This document shows positions 43,796 to 54,015 of a stretch of 64,000 bases of DNA, piece after piece. A program made the position numbers and the translations under genes. The notes beneath the pieces were generated by a model. That model was given only the letters and a program-made list of their open reading frames with translations, did not search any database and was not told where the DNA came from. The DNA is taken from assembly GCF_900108515.1 (NCBI RefSeq), contig NZ_FNWW01000004.1, positions 186,001 through 250,000 of the forward strand, written 5' to 3'. The stretch comes from Halobacillus karajensis. Its GTDB lineage: Bacteria; Bacillota; Bacilli; Bacillales; Halobacillaceae. The stretch's first letter is position 1. Each line of letters starts with the position of its first letter.

Positions 43796-44185
43796 TTATA
43801 TTGGTAAGGCTTGCAAAGGCGGCTCTTCCTCAATAATTTGCTCAACTTGATTCTTCTCATCCATTAGAGCAATTTTCGGACGGAAAATGTCAAGATCCTT
43901 TTCACTAAGCATGGCGTAAGAAACAATGATGATGACATCATCCGGCTGAACCCGTCTAGCTGCAGCCCCGTTTAAACAAACAACACCGCTTCCGCGTTCT
44001 CCGGCTATTACATATGTTTCAAGCCGTTCCCCATTATTATTATTTACAATCTGGACTTTCTCATGAGGAAGAATCCCGACTTGATCCAATATATCCTGAT
44101 CAATCGTCACACTTCCCACATAGTTCAGATTTGCTTCTGTTACACGCGCCCTGTGTATCTTAGCTTTCATCATCGTACGAAACAT
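43796..44185 (-). CDS. panD: Aspartate 1-decarboxylase
   Basis: Pyruvoyl enzyme making beta-alanine from aspartate for pantothenate. 129 residues. Self-processing site YVGSVTID (Gly24-Ser25) yields the pyruvoyl group. [23 protein letters not shown] (in part) and IIIVSYAML are conserved. The ATG at 44185 has GGAGG 6 bases upstream. Last gene of cca-birA-panB-panC-panD, the order of B. subtilis. Confidence 0.97.
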   Translation of the reverse strand: MFRTMMKAKIHRARVTEANLNYVGSVTIDQDILDQVGILPHEKVQIVNNNNGERLETYVIAGERGSGVVCLNGAAARRVQPDDVIIIVSYAMLSEKDLDIFRPKIALMDEKNQVEQIIEEEPPLQALPI

Positions 44186-44203
44186 CAAATACCTCCTTGC
44201 TGA

Positions 44204-45070
44204 TTAACCATAAATTTCATTGCCTTCTTTATTAAACACTACATTATCAATTAATCTCGCATGTTCGTAGGAGACAGCTGCAGCAAGAATAACAGGACGG
44301 TCAATCTCCTCTAAGAATTCTAACTCAGGATATGATAATAATTCAATATAATCTATCTTACCATGAGTTTTTGTTTCAAGAAACTTCTCTGTTGCCTTGA
44401 TGACAACTTCCGGCGATGTATGTCCATCTCTTACTAATTGCTTCCCATATTGAAGAGCTGCTTGGATGGAAGGTGCTTCCTTTCTTTCCTTTTTAGAAAG
44501 GCGCACATTTCTGCTACTTTTAGCTAAACCATCATCTTCTCTCACTGTTGGGACCGGCACTAATTTAACTGGAATATTGTAATCTTTTATCAATGCATCG
44601 ACTACTGCCACTTGTTGGGCATCCTTCATTCCAAAGTAAGCTGTATCCGGCCGGGTTAAATTAAAAAGTTTAGCGAGGACCGTCACTACACCATCAAAAT
44701 GACCAGGCCGGCTCCTCCCACAAAGAACATCCGTACGTTTAGTTACAGACATTTGAACAGATAAGGGACGTGGGTACATCATCTCTTTTGTAGGAAGAAA
44801 AACCATGTCCACCCCATTTTCCTCTGCAATTTTTTGATCACGTGCTTCATCGCGTGGATAGGTTTCCAAATCTTCTCCCTGGCTGAATTGCAATGGATTT
44901 ATGAATATACTCAGGATCACACGATCATTCTCTTTACGTGCTTCTTCAAGAAGACGCATATGCCCTTCGTGCAGATACCCCATGGTTGGTACAAACCCAA
45001 TTTTTTCCCCATTATTCTTCCATTGGGAAACGACATCATTTACTTGTTCAACATCTCTTAAAACTTTCAT
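44204..45070 (-). CDS. panC: Pantothenate synthetase (pantoate--beta-alanine ligase)
   Basis: Joins pantoate and beta-alanine with ATP to form pantothenate. 288 residues. Class I-type nucleotide motif VPTMGYLHEGHMRLL (near 28-42, HxGH), FINPLQFSQGEDLETYPRD (in part), FGMKDAQQVAVV (near 152) and KMSKS-like SSRNVRLSKKERKEA (near 187) are all present. It starts 7 bases after the panB stop. Product enters CoA synthesis together with PanB and PanD. Confidence 0.97.
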   Translation of the reverse strand: MKVLRDVEQVNDVVSQWKNNGEKIGFVPTMGYLHEGHMRLLEEARKENDRVILSIFINPLQFSQGEDLETYPRDEARDQKIAEENGVDMVFLPTKEMMYPRPLSVQMSVTKRTDVLCGRSRPGHFDGVVTVLAKLFNLTRPDTAYFGMKDAQQVAVVDALIKDYNIPVKLVPVPTVREDDGLAKSSRNVRLSKKERKEAPSIQAALQYGKQLVRDGHTSPEVVIKATEKFLETKTHGKIDYIELLSYPELEFLEEIDRPVILAAAVSYEHARLIDNVVFNKEGNEIYG

Positions 45071-45077
45071 CGTTTAT

Positions 45078-45899
45078 TTATCCCTCCGGCAAATGGCTGG
45101 AATCCATTGTGAATGTATGGGCTTCTTCAGGAAAAGTTTCCTTCTTAACCTCTTGAACATAAGATGCAACAGCTTCCCCTAATATATGATTGCTATCCGT
45201 ATACGCTTTAACGAATTTCGGTAATCGATCTACACCGTACTTCAATATATCGTGATAAACCAAGACTTGCCCGTCACATTCTGCTCCTGCTCCAATACCA
45301 ATAGTCGGAATGGACAAGCGGTCCGTTATTTTTTCGGCCAGCTGCCAAGGCACACATTCAAGGACAAGGGCCATCGCACCCGCTGCTTCTATTTCTTCCG
45401 CTTCTTCAATTAGACGCTTGGCTGCTGCTTGATCCTTTCCTTGAACTTTATAACCTCCAAGAACATTGACAGATTGAGGAGTCAAGCCAATATGTCCGAT
45501 TACTGGGATACCAGCACGGACGAGCAGTCCCATCTTTTCCGAAACTTCTCCACTACCTTCGAGTTTTAATGCCTGGGCGCCCGTCTCTTGATACAGTCTT
45601 TTGGCGTTTTTAAGAGTATCTTCCGTAGAAATATGATAGGTCATAAATGGCATGTCAATAACTTTAAAAACATTGGGTGCCCCCCGATAGACGGCTTTTC
45701 CATGATGAATCATATCATCAATGGTAACTGGGATAGTCGAATCGTAACCCAGCACAGTCATCCCTAAACTATCCCCAACCAAGATCATATCAACCTCTGC
45801 ATTGGCTGCCATTTTTGCAGAAGGAAAATCATAACTTGTGATCATAGCAATCTTTTCATTATTCTCTTTCATTCGTTGAAACTGGTTCTTGCTATGCAT
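45078..45899 (-). CDS. panB: 3-methyl-2-oxobutanoate hydroxymethyltransferase
   Basis: Makes ketopantoate from 2-oxoisovalerate using methylene-THF. 273 residues. Mg and substrate motifs [30 protein letters not shown] (near 50), LEGSG (near 120), IGHIGLTPQ (near 143) and ECVPWQLA (Glu near 187) are conserved. The ATG at 45899 has AAGGTGG upstream and overlaps the birA stop by 8 bases; the frame continues to 45998 but inside birA. Confidence 0.96.
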   Translation of the reverse strand: MHSKNQFQRMKENNEKIAMITSYDFPSAKMAANAEVDMILVGDSLGMTVLGYDSTIPVTIDDMIHHGKAVYRGAPNVFKVIDMPFMTYHISTEDTLKNAKRLYQETGAQALKLEGSGEVSEKMGLLVRAGIPVIGHIGLTPQSVNVLGGYKVQGKDQAAAKRLIEEAEEIEAAGAMALVLECVPWQLAEKITDRLSIPTIGIGAGAECDGQVLVYHDILKYGVDRLPKFVKAYTDSNHILGEAVASYVQEVKKETFPEEAHTFTMDSSHLPEG

Positions 45900-46884
45900 G
45901 GTAACCACCTTCTCCCCAATGAATTTCCGCGGAGTATAATTTTTCTTCTCGTCCATTTCTCCTTCTTGCACGCAATGCCCCGTCAGGTTCAATTCCAATT
46001 AACGTGGCCTTCCATGTTTCTTTCATCGTAGAAATGGTGACTTCTTCTCCGATCTTATAACCAAAATGTTCCCATTCTTTTTTGATTGTTTCAAACCCTT
46101 GGGATTCGAATACGTCATAAGCCCTTTCAAAAAGACGTAAAATATGTTGGATAGTAGCTTGAATATTCCAGTCATGCCCACCTTCGACCTTTAGAGAAGA
46201 GGCTTTATACCGTATCTTTTCAGGAATTTCATCTTCACCCTGATTGACGTTCATCCCCATCCCAAGCACAATATACTGAATGGTATCCTGCTCCGCCTGC
46301 ATTTCGGTTAGTATGCCCGATACTTTTTTATGGTTGATCAATAAATCATTCGGCCATTTAATCTGTGGATTTAAATCTGAGTTTTCGGCAATCAGCTTCG
46401 CTAGAACGGTAGCAGCTAGTAAAGTGAGCTGTGGGGCTTGAAGCGGAGGCAAGTTTGGGCGAAGTAAAATACTCATCCATATCCCCTTTCCCTTAGGGGA
46501 ATCCCAATTCCGTGCCATTCTTCCTTTTCCTTTCACTTGTTCATCCGCAATAACCACTGTGCCATGGGGTTTTCCTTGTTTCGCCAGCTGGTGGACGATT
46601 TCCTGGGTAGATTCGACTTGATCATAATGATACAACTCATTTCCCATCCATTTAGTATCCAATCCCCATCTCAATGTGTTTTCACTAATTTTGTCTGGAT
46701 ACGATAAGATTTTATATCCCTTACGCTGGACCGCTTCAATTTCGTAACCATCCTTTTTTAACTCGTTCATATGCTTCCAAACCGCGGTCCTTGAAATGCC
46801 CAGCTGATTCGATAGCTCTTGGCCCGATATATGTCCTTTATTTTTATTTAAAAGTTCAATTAGTTCCTTGCGGGTGGATTCCAT
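45892..46884 (-). CDS. birA: Biotin--protein ligase / biotin repressor BirA
   Basis: Activates biotin and attaches it to carboxylases; bound to biotinyl-AMP it can repress biotin genes. 330 residues. An N-terminal winged helix (residues 8-60; [20 protein letters not shown], in part) shows it is the regulatory class. The ligase centre has [21 protein letters not shown] (in part; GRxxR-type loop near 118), KWPNDLLI (near 180) and GILTEM (near 196). C-terminal SH3-like domain is present. The start at 46884 matches B. subtilis ([12 protein letters not shown]); it overlaps the cca end. Confidence 0.95.
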   Translation of the reverse strand: MESTRKELIELLNKNKGHISGQELSNQLGISRTAVWKHMNELKKDGYEIEAVQRKGYKILSYPDKISENTLRWGLDTKWMGNELYHYDQVESTQEIVHQLAKQGKPHGTVVIADEQVKGKGRMARNWDSPKGKGIWMSILLRPNLPPLQAPQLTLLAATVLAKLIAENSDLNPQIKWPNDLLINHKKVSGILTEMQAEQDTIQYIVLGMGMNVNQGEDEIPEKIRYKASSLKVEGGHDWNIQATIQHILRLFERAYDVFESQGFETIKKEWEHFGYKIGEEVTISTMKETWKATLIGIEPDGALRARRRNGREEKLYSAEIHWGEGGYHA

Positions 46885-48062
46885 GATTTCACCCACTCCT
46901 TTATTTTTTCATAATTATTTTCAATTCTTTCTGTTACGACTTCATATTCAATGGCTTCCAGCCACTCCGATATCCAAGGCCCTTTAGGACGGGCAGGAAA
47001 TAAAGAAATTAAATCCTTTGCTTGAAAATGCAGTTCTTTTCTATGGTGGATAATAAGGTCTTTTTTTGTTCTTCTCATACTGTTTTGTAAGCCGTCACAC
47101 TCATCATATAAAGCAAGACAAACTCTTTCAAAAGAAGCAAAACTACCTTCATTCAGTTGATACACCAGCCATGGCGTCACTTTTTTTTCATTTTCATAGA
47201 TCTTTAACCCACTTAATAAATGTTCGGATTTTCTTTTGGTAGCGTTCGATAGTTTCCAGTGATTAACGAATGCTTCAACAGAAATTTCCGAATGGGAAAA
47301 CGTATAAAAAGCGATAATTTCGTGCCATGTATACAAGATTGCTTTTGGATAATCTTCTTGGAACTGGAATCCTTTGAAAATAGGAAGATGTTTTTGAAGA
47401 CCTGAGTCTTCCAACAACTGCAACCCTAACTTATAATCCTTTCCTGAAAAGAGCTTTTCGGTTTCAATGGCGATTCGTTCTATAGATATGCACGCTAATA
47501 AACCTGACATTTCTTCAAGGGCACTTTTCGTCTCAGAATCAATGGTAAAAGAGAGCTGGCTCGCGAAACGAACCGCTCTCATCATACGAAGCGGATCTTC
47601 ACGAAACCGTTCCAAAGGATTACCCACAGCCTGAATTGATTTCTTCTTTATGGACTCATAGCCCAAATAAGGATCTATCAATTCACCATTCCTACTCATA
47701 GCAATAGCATTCATGGTAAAATCTCTTCGTGCCAAATCAAGTTTAATGTCATCCACAAAGTTTACTTTATCAGGATGCCGATAATCCTCATAGCCACCTT
47801 CCACCCGATATGTCGTTACTTCATATGACTCTCCTTGGTGTCTTACGATCACTGTGCCATGTTCAATACCGACAGGGATCACTTTGTCAAAAATTTCTTG
47901 AATTCGTTGGGGGGACTCGGAGGTAGCAATATCTATATCATTGACTTCTCTCCCACTCAGATAGTCGCGAACAGAACCTCCTACAATAAAGGCCTCCCCT
48001 CCCGCTTCTTCGATCACTTTAATCACTTCGCATGCCTGTTTAAATACCTGATCAATCATCAT
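46860..48062 (-). CDS. cca: CCA-adding enzyme (tRNA nucleotidyltransferase)
   Basis: Adds or repairs the 3' CCA of tRNAs without a template. 400 residues, class II. Head domain motif [24 protein letters not shown] (in part; DxD near 41-43), motif [13 protein letters not shown] (near 110), [20 protein letters not shown] (in part; near 150) and the nucleotide-selection EDxxR-like region near 153 are visible. The helical body and tail follow. No HD phosphohydrolase domain. Its ATG overlaps the bshA stop by 11 bases. Confidence 0.96.
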   Translation of the reverse strand: MMIDQVFKQACEVIKVIEEAGGEAFIVGGSVRDYLSGREVNDIDIATSESPQRIQEIFDKVIPVGIEHGTVIVRHQGESYEVTTYRVEGGYEDYRHPDKVNFVDDIKLDLARRDFTMNAIAMSRNGELIDPYLGYESIKKKSIQAVGNPLERFREDPLRMMRAVRFASQLSFTIDSETKSALEEMSGLLACISIERIAIETEKLFSGKDYKLGLQLLEDSGLQKHLPIFKGFQFQEDYPKAILYTWHEIIAFYTFSHSEISVEAFVNHWKLSNATKRKSEHLLSGLKIYENEKKVTPWLVYQLNEGSFASFERVCLALYDECDGLQNSMRRTKKDLIIHHRKELHFQAKDLISLFPARPKGPWISEWLEAIEYEVVTERIENNYEKIKEWVKSWNPPARN

Positions 48063-49182
48063 TGTTTAGCACCTGTTCATAAAGGGCTTCATACTGACTA
48101 AGTATGGTTTCAGTAGCAAATTTATCATGGACTACCCTTTTGGCCTGTTCTGCCATAGCTTGATGCAATTCTTTATCCTGAAGGATTTTTTTTGCAAAAT
48201 AAGAGATTTGTTCAATGTTGCCGAGTTCAGCAATAAATCCCGTTTCTCCATGGTCTATGACTTCCGGGATACCCCCGATATTTGTTCCTATACTAGGAAC
48301 CCCGCATGCCATCGCTTCAAGCAACACCAAGCCAAAGCTCTCTTTCTCTGATAAAAGAAGCTTTAGGTCTGAAATGGAGAGTAATTCACTGACATTTTCT
48401 TGTTTCCCTAAAAAAAGGACATCTTGCTGGAGGTTGAGATCCTTGACCAATTGATGACAGTCAGAGTACTCTGGGCCATCTCCTACAAGTAAAAGTTTAG
48501 CCGGCATGGTGTTGCGTACCTCCGCAAACGTACGGATGACATCTGATACTCTTTTCACCTTACGGAAGTTTGATATATGAATCATAACCGCATCATCATT
48601 ATGAATTCCATAATGCTCTTTTAAACGTTGTTCTGACTTTCTGAAATATTCTCTTTCATCCACAAAATTATATATGGTGTCAATTGATCGATTGGTATGT
48701 AGCATATCTTTGGTTTGATCAACCAGGCTCTTAGAAACAGCTGTCACTCTATCGGACTGTTCAATTCCAAACCTAATCATTTGTTTAAGGCTTGAATCAA
48801 TCCCTAAAACGGTAATATCTGTCCCATGAAGGGTTGTAATGATTTTGACATCCCTGTCACACATTTGTTTGGCTAAAATAGCACAAATGGCATGCGGCAT
48901 CGCATAATGAACATGAAGGATATCCAGTTCCTCACGATTAATGACATCTGCCATTTTAGCAGCAAGAGCCAAATCATAGGGAGGATGTTGGAATACCGGA
49001 TAATTGCTGACTTCTACTTCATGATAATAAATATTTGGATAGACCCTGTTTAATCGAAAGGGAACTTGTGAGGCTACGAAATGAATTTCGTGGCCCTTCT
49101 CCGCCAACAATTTTCCCAGTTCTGTCGCAATGACACCTGATCCCCCTACGGTAGGGTAACAGGTGATTCCTATTTTAGCCAT
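48052..49182 (-). CDS. bshA: N-acetyl-alpha-D-glucosaminyl L-malate synthase (bacillithiol step 1)
   Basis: GT4 glycosyltransferase joining GlcNAc from UDP-GlcNAc to L-malate, the first step of bacillithiol. 376 residues (B. subtilis 377). [16 protein letters not shown] (near 7), HVHYAMPHA (near 90), [17 protein letters not shown] (in part, near 205) and the E-x7-E motif [13 protein letters not shown] (near 285) are intact. The ATG at 49182 has GGAGTG 8 bases before. In B. subtilis the deacetylase gene bshB1 lies between mgsA and bshA; here mgsA is 14 bases upstream and bshB1 is missing from the window. Confidence 0.95.
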   Translation of the reverse strand: MAKIGITCYPTVGGSGVIATELGKLLAEKGHEIHFVASQVPFRLNRVYPNIYYHEVEVSNYPVFQHPPYDLALAAKMADVINREELDILHVHYAMPHAICAILAKQMCDRDVKIITTLHGTDITVLGIDSSLKQMIRFGIEQSDRVTAVSKSLVDQTKDMLHTNRSIDTIYNFVDEREYFRKSEQRLKEHYGIHNDDAVMIHISNFRKVKRVSDVIRTFAEVRNTMPAKLLLVGDGPEYSDCHQLVKDLNLQQDVLFLGKQENVSELLSISDLKLLLSEKESFGLVLLEAMACGVPSIGTNIGGIPEVIDHGETGFIAELGNIEQISYFAKKILQDKELHQAMAEQAKRVVHDKFATETILSQYEALYEQVLNNDD

Positions 49183-49196
49183 AACCATCACTCCTG

Positions 49197-49601
49197 TTAT
49201 CTGTTCTGTTCTATGATGTCTTTCCATTCGAAGTCTTTATGATCTAGAGCTCTGATCATAATGTCTGCCATTGCCAGGTTCGTCGCCACTGGTATTTGAT
49301 GAACATCACATAACCTTAATAATGCACTAATATCCGGTTCATGTGGCTGTGCGGTCAATGGATCTCGAAAAAAGATCACCATATGCATTTCTTCATTTGC
49401 AATTTTCGCACCAATTTGCTGATCACCGCCAAGAGGGCCGGATTGGAAACGAGTTACTTTTAAATCTGCCTCATCGGCAATTCTCATTCCTGTTGTACCT
49501 GTAGCAAAAAGCTGATGTTTAGAAAGTATGGAATGATACTCTTTAGCAAAACGAATGATATCTTCCTTCTTTTTGTCATGTGCAATTAATGCGATATTCA
49601 A
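49197..49601 (-). CDS. mgsA: Methylglyoxal synthase
   Basis: Converts dihydroxyacetone phosphate to methylglyoxal plus phosphate, a bypass when phosphate is limiting. 134 residues. [12 protein letters not shown] (near 3-14), ATGTTGMRI (near 40, phosphate loop), [14 protein letters not shown] (catalytic Asp near 63), [16 protein letters not shown] (near 80) and ATNLAMADI are all present. The TTG at 49601 has GAGAGG 6 bases before and gives the family start NIALIAHDK. Cytoplasmic hexamer in relatives. Confidence 0.96.
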   Translation of the reverse strand: MNIALIAHDKKKEDIIRFAKEYHSILSKHQLFATGTTGMRIADEADLKVTRFQSGPLGGDQQIGAKIANEEMHMVIFFRDPLTAQPHEPDISALLRLCDVHQIPVATNLAMADIMIRALDHKDFEWKDIIEQNR

Positions 49602-49618
49602 TAACAACCTCTCCCTTT

Positions 49619-50419
49619 TTAATCAAGTAGGTGCTCAAGCCCATAAACAAGGATATCAAGATCCATGACACGTTCGGCTGCAAGTTTCACTCCGCTCATA
49701 AAGGATGCTCTATGTATAGAGTCATGCTTGACGGTCAGTGTTTCTCCTAATCCGCCGAACACTACTTCCTGGTGAGCCACAAGACCCGGCAGTCTCATAC
49801 TATGGATTTTCATACCTTCCACATCTGCTCCACGCGCCCCTTGAAGCGTTTCTGTCTCATTTTCGTGACCCTGCTTATGAGACTCACGGACTTCTTTAAT
49901 CAGTTCTGCCGTCTTAATTGCTGTTCCCGAAGGAGCATCAAGTTTTTGATCATGGTGTTTTTCTATAATTTCTACTTCTGGAAAGTGTTTGGCCGCCCAT
50001 TTAGAGAATTGCATCATTAAAACAGCTCCAATAGCAAAATTGGGTGCAATTACTGTTCCGACTCTTTTCTCGGATGCAAGCTCTGTCAGTTCTGTTAATT
50101 CCTCGTTTGTAAAACCAGTAGTTCCAACGACTGGACGTACTCCATTTTCGATAGCAAGCTTTGCATGTGTATATCCATTTTCTGGTGTAGTCAAGTCAAT
50201 AAGAACATCAGCCTCCACTTCACTTAGGCATTTAGCGGCATCTGTATAAATGACTGCATCCATGTCGGGAAGCCCTTCTACTTCTTTGACAACCATTCCG
50301 TCATTCATTCGGTCAATGCAAGCAACTAATGATAATGTAGATTGATTTTGTATCATCTTCAATGCCTCACTGCCCATTTTACCACGAGGCCCTGCAACAA
50401 TCGCTTTAATATTACTCAT
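49619..50419 (-). CDS. dapB: 4-hydroxy-tetrahydrodipicolinate reductase
   Basis: NAD(P)H reductase of the lysine/diaminopimelate pathway, which also leads to dipicolinate for spores. 266 residues. Nucleotide loop [13 protein letters not shown] (7-19), VGTTGFT (near 98), NFAIGAVLM (near 128), and the catalytic [18 protein letters not shown] (in part, near 155-170) are clear. ATG overlaps the MazG-like gene's end by 8 bases. Position upstream of mgsA is as in B. subtilis. Confidence 0.97.
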   Translation of the reverse strand: MSNIKAIVAGPRGKMGSEALKMIQNQSTLSLVACIDRMNDGMVVKEVEGLPDMDAVIYTDAAKCLSEVEADVLIDLTTPENGYTHAKLAIENGVRPVVGTTGFTNEELTELTELASEKRVGTVIAPNFAIGAVLMMQFSKWAAKHFPEVEIIEKHHDQKLDAPSGTAIKTAELIKEVRESHKQGHENETETLQGARGADVEGMKIHSMRLPGLVAHQEVVFGGLGETLTVKHDSIHRASFMSGVKLAAERVMDLDILVYGLEHLLD

Positions 50420-50756
50420 TGTAAGAACTCCCTTCCCCTTTACGGGTCCAACGGTTTTTATCTCTAGATTCGATTTTACTCATGGATTGTTCAAAAGCCT
50501 CAGACATATCAATATCTAATGAATTAGCAAAACAGGTGAGAACAAAGATCACATCTCCCAGTTCTTCTTCCAACGCTTTATCTTTTTCCGTCTTCTTTTT
50601 AGGCTTCTCCCCATAACGGTGATTAATTTCTCTTGCCATTTCTCCTACTTCCTCCGTCAGCCTTGCTTGGAGAGATAAGGGTGAAAAATAGCCTTCTTTA
50701 AATTGTGATATGTAATGATCTACTCTTTGTTGGATATCCTTAGTCGTATAATTCAA
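50412..50756 (-). CDS. ypjD: MazG-like nucleotide pyrophosphohydrolase YpjD
   Basis: A 114-residue all-alpha NTP pyrophosphohydrolase. The metal motif is [11 protein letters not shown] (E-x-x-E near 35-39) and [11 protein letters not shown] (E-x-x-D near 64-68). It corresponds to YpjD of B. subtilis, upstream of dapB. Start TTG at 50756 with GAGGG 6 bases before; the frame has no ATG near the beginning. Substrate not known; housecleaning of aberrant NTPs is likely by analogy. Confidence 0.92.
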   Translation of the reverse strand: MNYTTKDIQQRVDHYISQFKEGYFSPLSLQARLTEEVGEMAREINHRYGEKPKKKTEKDKALEEELGDVIFVLTCFANSLDIDMSEAFEQSMSKIESRDKNRWTRKGEGSSYNE

Positions 50757-50870
50757 AGTTAACCCTCACTTCTTTTATTGACTCACTCTAAATGTTAGCC
50801 AAAAGGCAGCCGTTTGACAAATTTTTTAGTTTGTAATTTAGAAATATGGCTAGGTTTATATCGTATTTTA

Positions 50871-50899
50871 TTGCCGTCATGCATTCCATTCACTATAAT
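50871..50899 (+). promoter_or_regulatory. Sigma-A promoter of the YitT-family gene
   Basis: TTGCCG, a 17-base spacer and a perfect TATAAT, 38 bases before the ATG. Confidence 0.65.
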
Positions 50900-50936
50900 T
50901 AAAATCGTGTGAATACATAAAAATGGAGGTGGGTAA

Positions 50937-51812
50937 ATGAAGACTTATGGGTTGCGTATTAAAAATATCCTTTGGATTTTAATAGGATCCGCTATTTTTT
51001 CTTTTGGTCTTGTTCATTTCAATATCCAGAACGAACTAGGTGAGGGCGGATTTACAGGTATTACTCTTTTGCTTTTATACTTATTCAATTGGGACCCGGC
51101 CCTTATGAATATCGTGCTCAATATTCCTGTCCTCATTATCGGGTGGAAAATTTTAGGGCGTGTGACATTCTTTTATTCCCTTATAGGTATTTTTGCTGTA
51201 TCTATTTTCATTTCCTTCTCCCAGCACTATATGATCCAGTTTAATTTAGCTGATGATCTTACTTTAGCTTCATTATTTGCAGGGGTCTTTATCGGTGTTG
51301 GTCTCGGAATTATATTCCGCTACGGTGGAACAACTGGCGGTGTCGATATCATCGCCCGCCTTATTAATAAATACATCGGATGGAGCATGGGAAGAGCCAT
51401 GTTCGTTTTCGACGCCCTTGTCATTTTTGTTTCCATCATCACCTATTTAGAATATACTCGAGGGATGTATACCTTAGTGGCCGTATTCGTAGGCGCCCGC
51501 GTAATCGACTTCATACAGGAAGGGGCCTATGCAGCTAGAGGCACAACAATTATATCAGAGAAAAGTGAGGAAATATCCAAACGGGTGATGGAAGAAATGG
51601 ACCGTGGTGTTACTATTTTAGCAGGTAGAGGTTCGTTTTCAGGTTCGAAAAGAGATGTTCTTTATTGTGTGATTGGAAAAAACGAAATCGTCAGACTTAA
51701 ATCGATCATCAATCACATTGATCCACATGCGTTCGTAGCCGTCAGTCATGTTCATGACGTCATGGGGGAAGGCTTTACACTGGATGAAAACAAAAATCCC
51801 ATCGATGGTTAA
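50937..51812 (+). CDS. ypjC: YitT-family membrane protein (YpjC-like)
   Basis: A 291-residue protein with five to six membrane segments in the first 180 residues (GLIGS..., GVGLGIIFRYGGTTGGVDIIARL near 120) and a cytoplasmic DUF2179 domain (about 190-290, RGVTILAGRGSFSGSKRDVLYCVI in part). This is the YitT/DUF2179 family, matching B. subtilis YpjC next to ypjD and dapB but here divergent from ypjD. The transported or sensed molecule is unknown. ATG has TGGAGGTGG 4 to 5 bases before. Confidence 0.88.
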   Translation: MKTYGLRIKNILWILIGSAIFSFGLVHFNIQNELGEGGFTGITLLLLYLFNWDPALMNIVLNIPVLIIGWKILGRVTFFYSLIGIFAVSIFISFSQHYMIQFNLADDLTLASLFAGVFIGVGLGIIFRYGGTTGGVDIIARLINKYIGWSMGRAMFVFDALVIFVSIITYLEYTRGMYTLVAVFVGARVIDFIQEGAYAARGTTIISEKSEEISKRVMEEMDRGVTILAGRGSFSGSKRDVLYCVIGKNEIVRLKSIINHIDPHAFVAVSHVHDVMGEGFTLDENKNPIDG

Positions 51813-51828
51813 CAATAAGGGTGTAACA

Positions 51829-51873
51829 AAAAGAACCGACCCTGTTATAAGGAACAGAGTCGGTTCTTTTTTA
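51829..51873. terminator. Bidirectional terminator between ypjC and the YugP-like gene
   Basis: AAAAGAACCGAC / GTCGGTTCTTTT outer stem with an inner CTGTT / AACAG stem and a T6 run. Confidence 0.9.
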
Positions 51874-52545
51874 ATCTTCGTTCATACCTACAAACATAAA
51901 CACAAAGCGTAACAATTCCGCAAGAGCTACAAGAGCACCGGCAACATATGTCATAGCAGCCGCATTTAACACTTTCTTCGTCTTTCGTTCTTCGTCGTTA
52001 CGAATCACACCGGTTGAAACGAGCTGTGACATCGCTCTGCTTGATGCGTCAAATTCAACAGGAAGTGTAATCAACTGGAACAAAACAGCTGCAGCGAAGA
52101 AAACAATCCCTGCCAAGGCCAACCCAGTCATGCCTAATAGGAAGCCTCCAATAATAAGGAAAATGGAAATATTTGATCCGAAACTCGCAACTGGGACAAG
52201 AGCACTACGGAAACGTAAAAACGCATAATCTTGTTGGTCTTGAATTGCGTGACCTACTTCGTGAGCGGCAACAGCAGCTCCGGCAGTTGAACGTCCATGA
52301 TATATTTCAGTTGAAAGGCGGATTACTTTGGAACGGGGATCATAATGGTCTGTCAGATGACCTCGAACTTCTTCGACTGCTACATTATACAACCCGTTAT
52401 CGTCAAGTATTTTTCTAGCTACTTCCGCACCAGTCAAAGACGATGAAGTAGGTACTTTCGAATATTTTTTATACGTACTTTTAACCTTTGATTGCGCCCA
52501 AATAGGTATGATCAAAATAAGCGCAAAATAGATAATAAAGCTCAT
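51871..52545 (-). CDS. Zinc metallopeptidase, YugP family
   Basis: A 224-residue membrane-embedded metallopeptidase (PF04298). Helix at 2-18, the zinc motif AAHEVGHAIQ (HEVGH at 95-99), two membrane helices near 125-160 and the third ligand region LPVEFDASSRAMSQL (near 163-177). Ends in another hydrophobic helix. Family role is not firmly known; membrane protein quality control is an inference. Not in the B. subtilis ypj cluster (yugP is elsewhere), so insertion here is a local difference. Convergent with ypjC. Confidence 0.88.
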   Translation of the reverse strand: MSFIIYFALILIIPIWAQSKVKSTYKKYSKVPTSSSLTGAEVARKILDDNGLYNVAVEEVRGHLTDHYDPRSKVIRLSTEIYHGRSTAGAAVAAHEVGHAIQDQQDYAFLRFRSALVPVASFGSNISIFLIIGGFLLGMTGLALAGIVFFAAAVLFQLITLPVEFDASSRAMSQLVSTGVIRNDEERKTKKVLNAAAMTYVAGALVALAELLRFVFMFVGMNED

Positions 52546-52606
52546 CTAACATTCCTCCGTCTTGGATGTGTATATAGGTCAATTTTAGTCAAAGATAAAG
52601 AAAAAA

Positions 52607-53305
52607 TCAACTATGACCTCCTCTTATCTTGTGTCTATTTCTTGAACGTGCGCGATATTTTCTGACACTAACATAAATAAGAGTAAAAAGAATGGCCCCC
52701 CCTATTAAAAGGGCTGTCCATATGAATGCATCCATTTCCGCACGCTTATCTATAAGAATATGGTTTAATTCTTGGTTCAGGCTTTCTCTGCCCATTGTTG
52801 TATCGTGCTCATTTAAATCAGTCAGTATAGAATCTACAGCTTCTATACTGTCTGGTTCAATATAGGTAAATAAAACAGGACGTAGCACCTTCCATTCTTT
52901 ACTTATGTCGTTTAACGTCTCAGTTTTTGAGTGTTCAGCTATTTTGCCAAGCTTATCTGAAAGAATATGAGACGGTTCATCAGATGAAGTGACTTCAAGA
53001 AAAGTAACTATTTTTTCTGGCGTCAGTTCATCTCCATGAGAAGAATTGGAAAAATCATCCAAAAGGGCGTCCCACGTTTTTTGCTCAGTAGAGGTTAGGG
53101 TTTGTGCATATTGTTCCATGGATAAATACTTCTTATTCCATAGGCGTTCAGCAAGGTCCTGCTTCCCATCTGCGACCAATAATCGATATTGAGCAATGAA
53201 AGATTCCCATTGATCAGGGGTGGTCTCCGACCTGGCTTCAAACTGGCCGATGGGTATGAGTGTGAAAATCAGGGAACAAATAAACAATAGAAAAGCCCGT
53301 CCCAT
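52607..53305 (-). CDS. ypjB: Sporulation protein YpjB
   Basis: A 232-residue protein with an N-terminal signal (MGRAFLLFICSLIFTLIPIG), an extracytoplasmic helical domain and a C-terminal membrane helix (about 193-213) followed by a strongly basic tail (RKYRARSRNRHK). This layout and its position between qcrC-ypjA and dapB genes match B. subtilis YpjB, listed as a sporulation protein of unknown mechanism. Sequence conservation is limited, so the name leans on synteny and topology. Confidence 0.78.
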   Translation of the reverse strand: MGRAFLLFICSLIFTLIPIGQFEARSETTPDQWESFIAQYRLLVADGKQDLAERLWNKKYLSMEQYAQTLTSTEQKTWDALLDDFSNSSHGDELTPEKIVTFLEVTSSDEPSHILSDKLGKIAEHSKTETLNDISKEWKVLRPVLFTYIEPDSIEAVDSILTDLNEHDTTMGRESLNQELNHILIDKRAEMDAFIWTALLIGGAILFTLIYVSVRKYRARSRNRHKIRGGHS

Positions 53306-53363
53306 TTCACATTTCCCCTCTCATTCAAAGTATTATTTCCATTGTATGAGAGAATGAAAAAGT

Positions 53364-53948
53364 TTAGACCGCAGATCTACGATAATCAGAAAGGAAATAG
53401 GCCGTCATAATACATCCAATACTGAGCCAAAAAGTAAAGTAGCCGATTTCATCCATATATTTAACAATTGCGGGATATACAGGCATCTGTCCAAATACGT
53501 AATCAATAACATCATTATGTAGTGTCCAAACGGCTGCTACAAATATATGTTTAAGCTGCATACGGAAAAAACGGGCATATAATAAACCCTGGAGAGCCAT
53601 AGCTCCGTGAGAAAGGACTAACATATACCCTGTCCAAGGAAGCGATCCATATTCTAAAAAAGTAAGTCCATTCATAACAACTGCCCAAGTTCCATACTTT
53701 AGCAGGGTAATTAACGCAAGTGCTTCAATATAAGGAATACTCTTCCCAAAGATAAAAAAGCCGAGAAATATCGTAAAAAACAAGCTGGCTGTGGGGCTGT
53801 CAGGTACAAAAATGAGGAATATCGGTTCTGTCGTTTCCAACTGAGGTTCGTACCATATAAATCCATATATAGTTCCAAGTAAATTAATAGTGAAGAGGGC
53901 GATTAAAAAAGTACGATTGGTTAATATGTAATTCACGATCTGCTTCAT
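53364..53948 (-). CDS. ypjA: YpjA-like (DUF1405) membrane protein
   Basis: A 194-residue protein with six or so membrane segments. Family blocks include NLLGTIYGFIWY (near 23-34), FVPDSPTASLFF (near 47), ALLYARF-type and a LHNDVIDYVFG (near 142) motif. It lies directly after the cytochrome bc genes with a strong hairpin between, as in B. subtilis. Function unknown. Confidence 0.85.
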   Translation of the reverse strand: MKQIVNYILTNRTFLIALFTINLLGTIYGFIWYEPQLETTEPIFLIFVPDSPTASLFFTIFLGFFIFGKSIPYIEALALITLLKYGTWAVVMNGLTFLEYGSLPWTGYMLVLSHGAMALQGLLYARFFRMQLKHIFVAAVWTLHNDVIDYVFGQMPVYPAIVKYMDEIGYFTFWLSIGCIMTAYFLSDYRRSAV

Positions 53949-53967
53949 GTTGATGACCTCCCATACA

Positions 53968-54000
53968 AATGTAGCCGCGCTTAGAAAGCGCGGCTACATT
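53968..54000 (-). terminator. Perfect 15-bp hairpin ending the qcr genes
   Basis: AATGTAGCCGCGCTT and its exact complement, 3-base loop, 16 bases after the qcrC stop; the T-tract is short. Confidence 0.7.
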
Positions 54001-54015
54001 AAAATAAGTATCCAA

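Noticed and set aside
44901-45182. Plus-strand ORFs of 72-93 residues
   Set aside because: Antisense to panC and panB starts; no coding signature.
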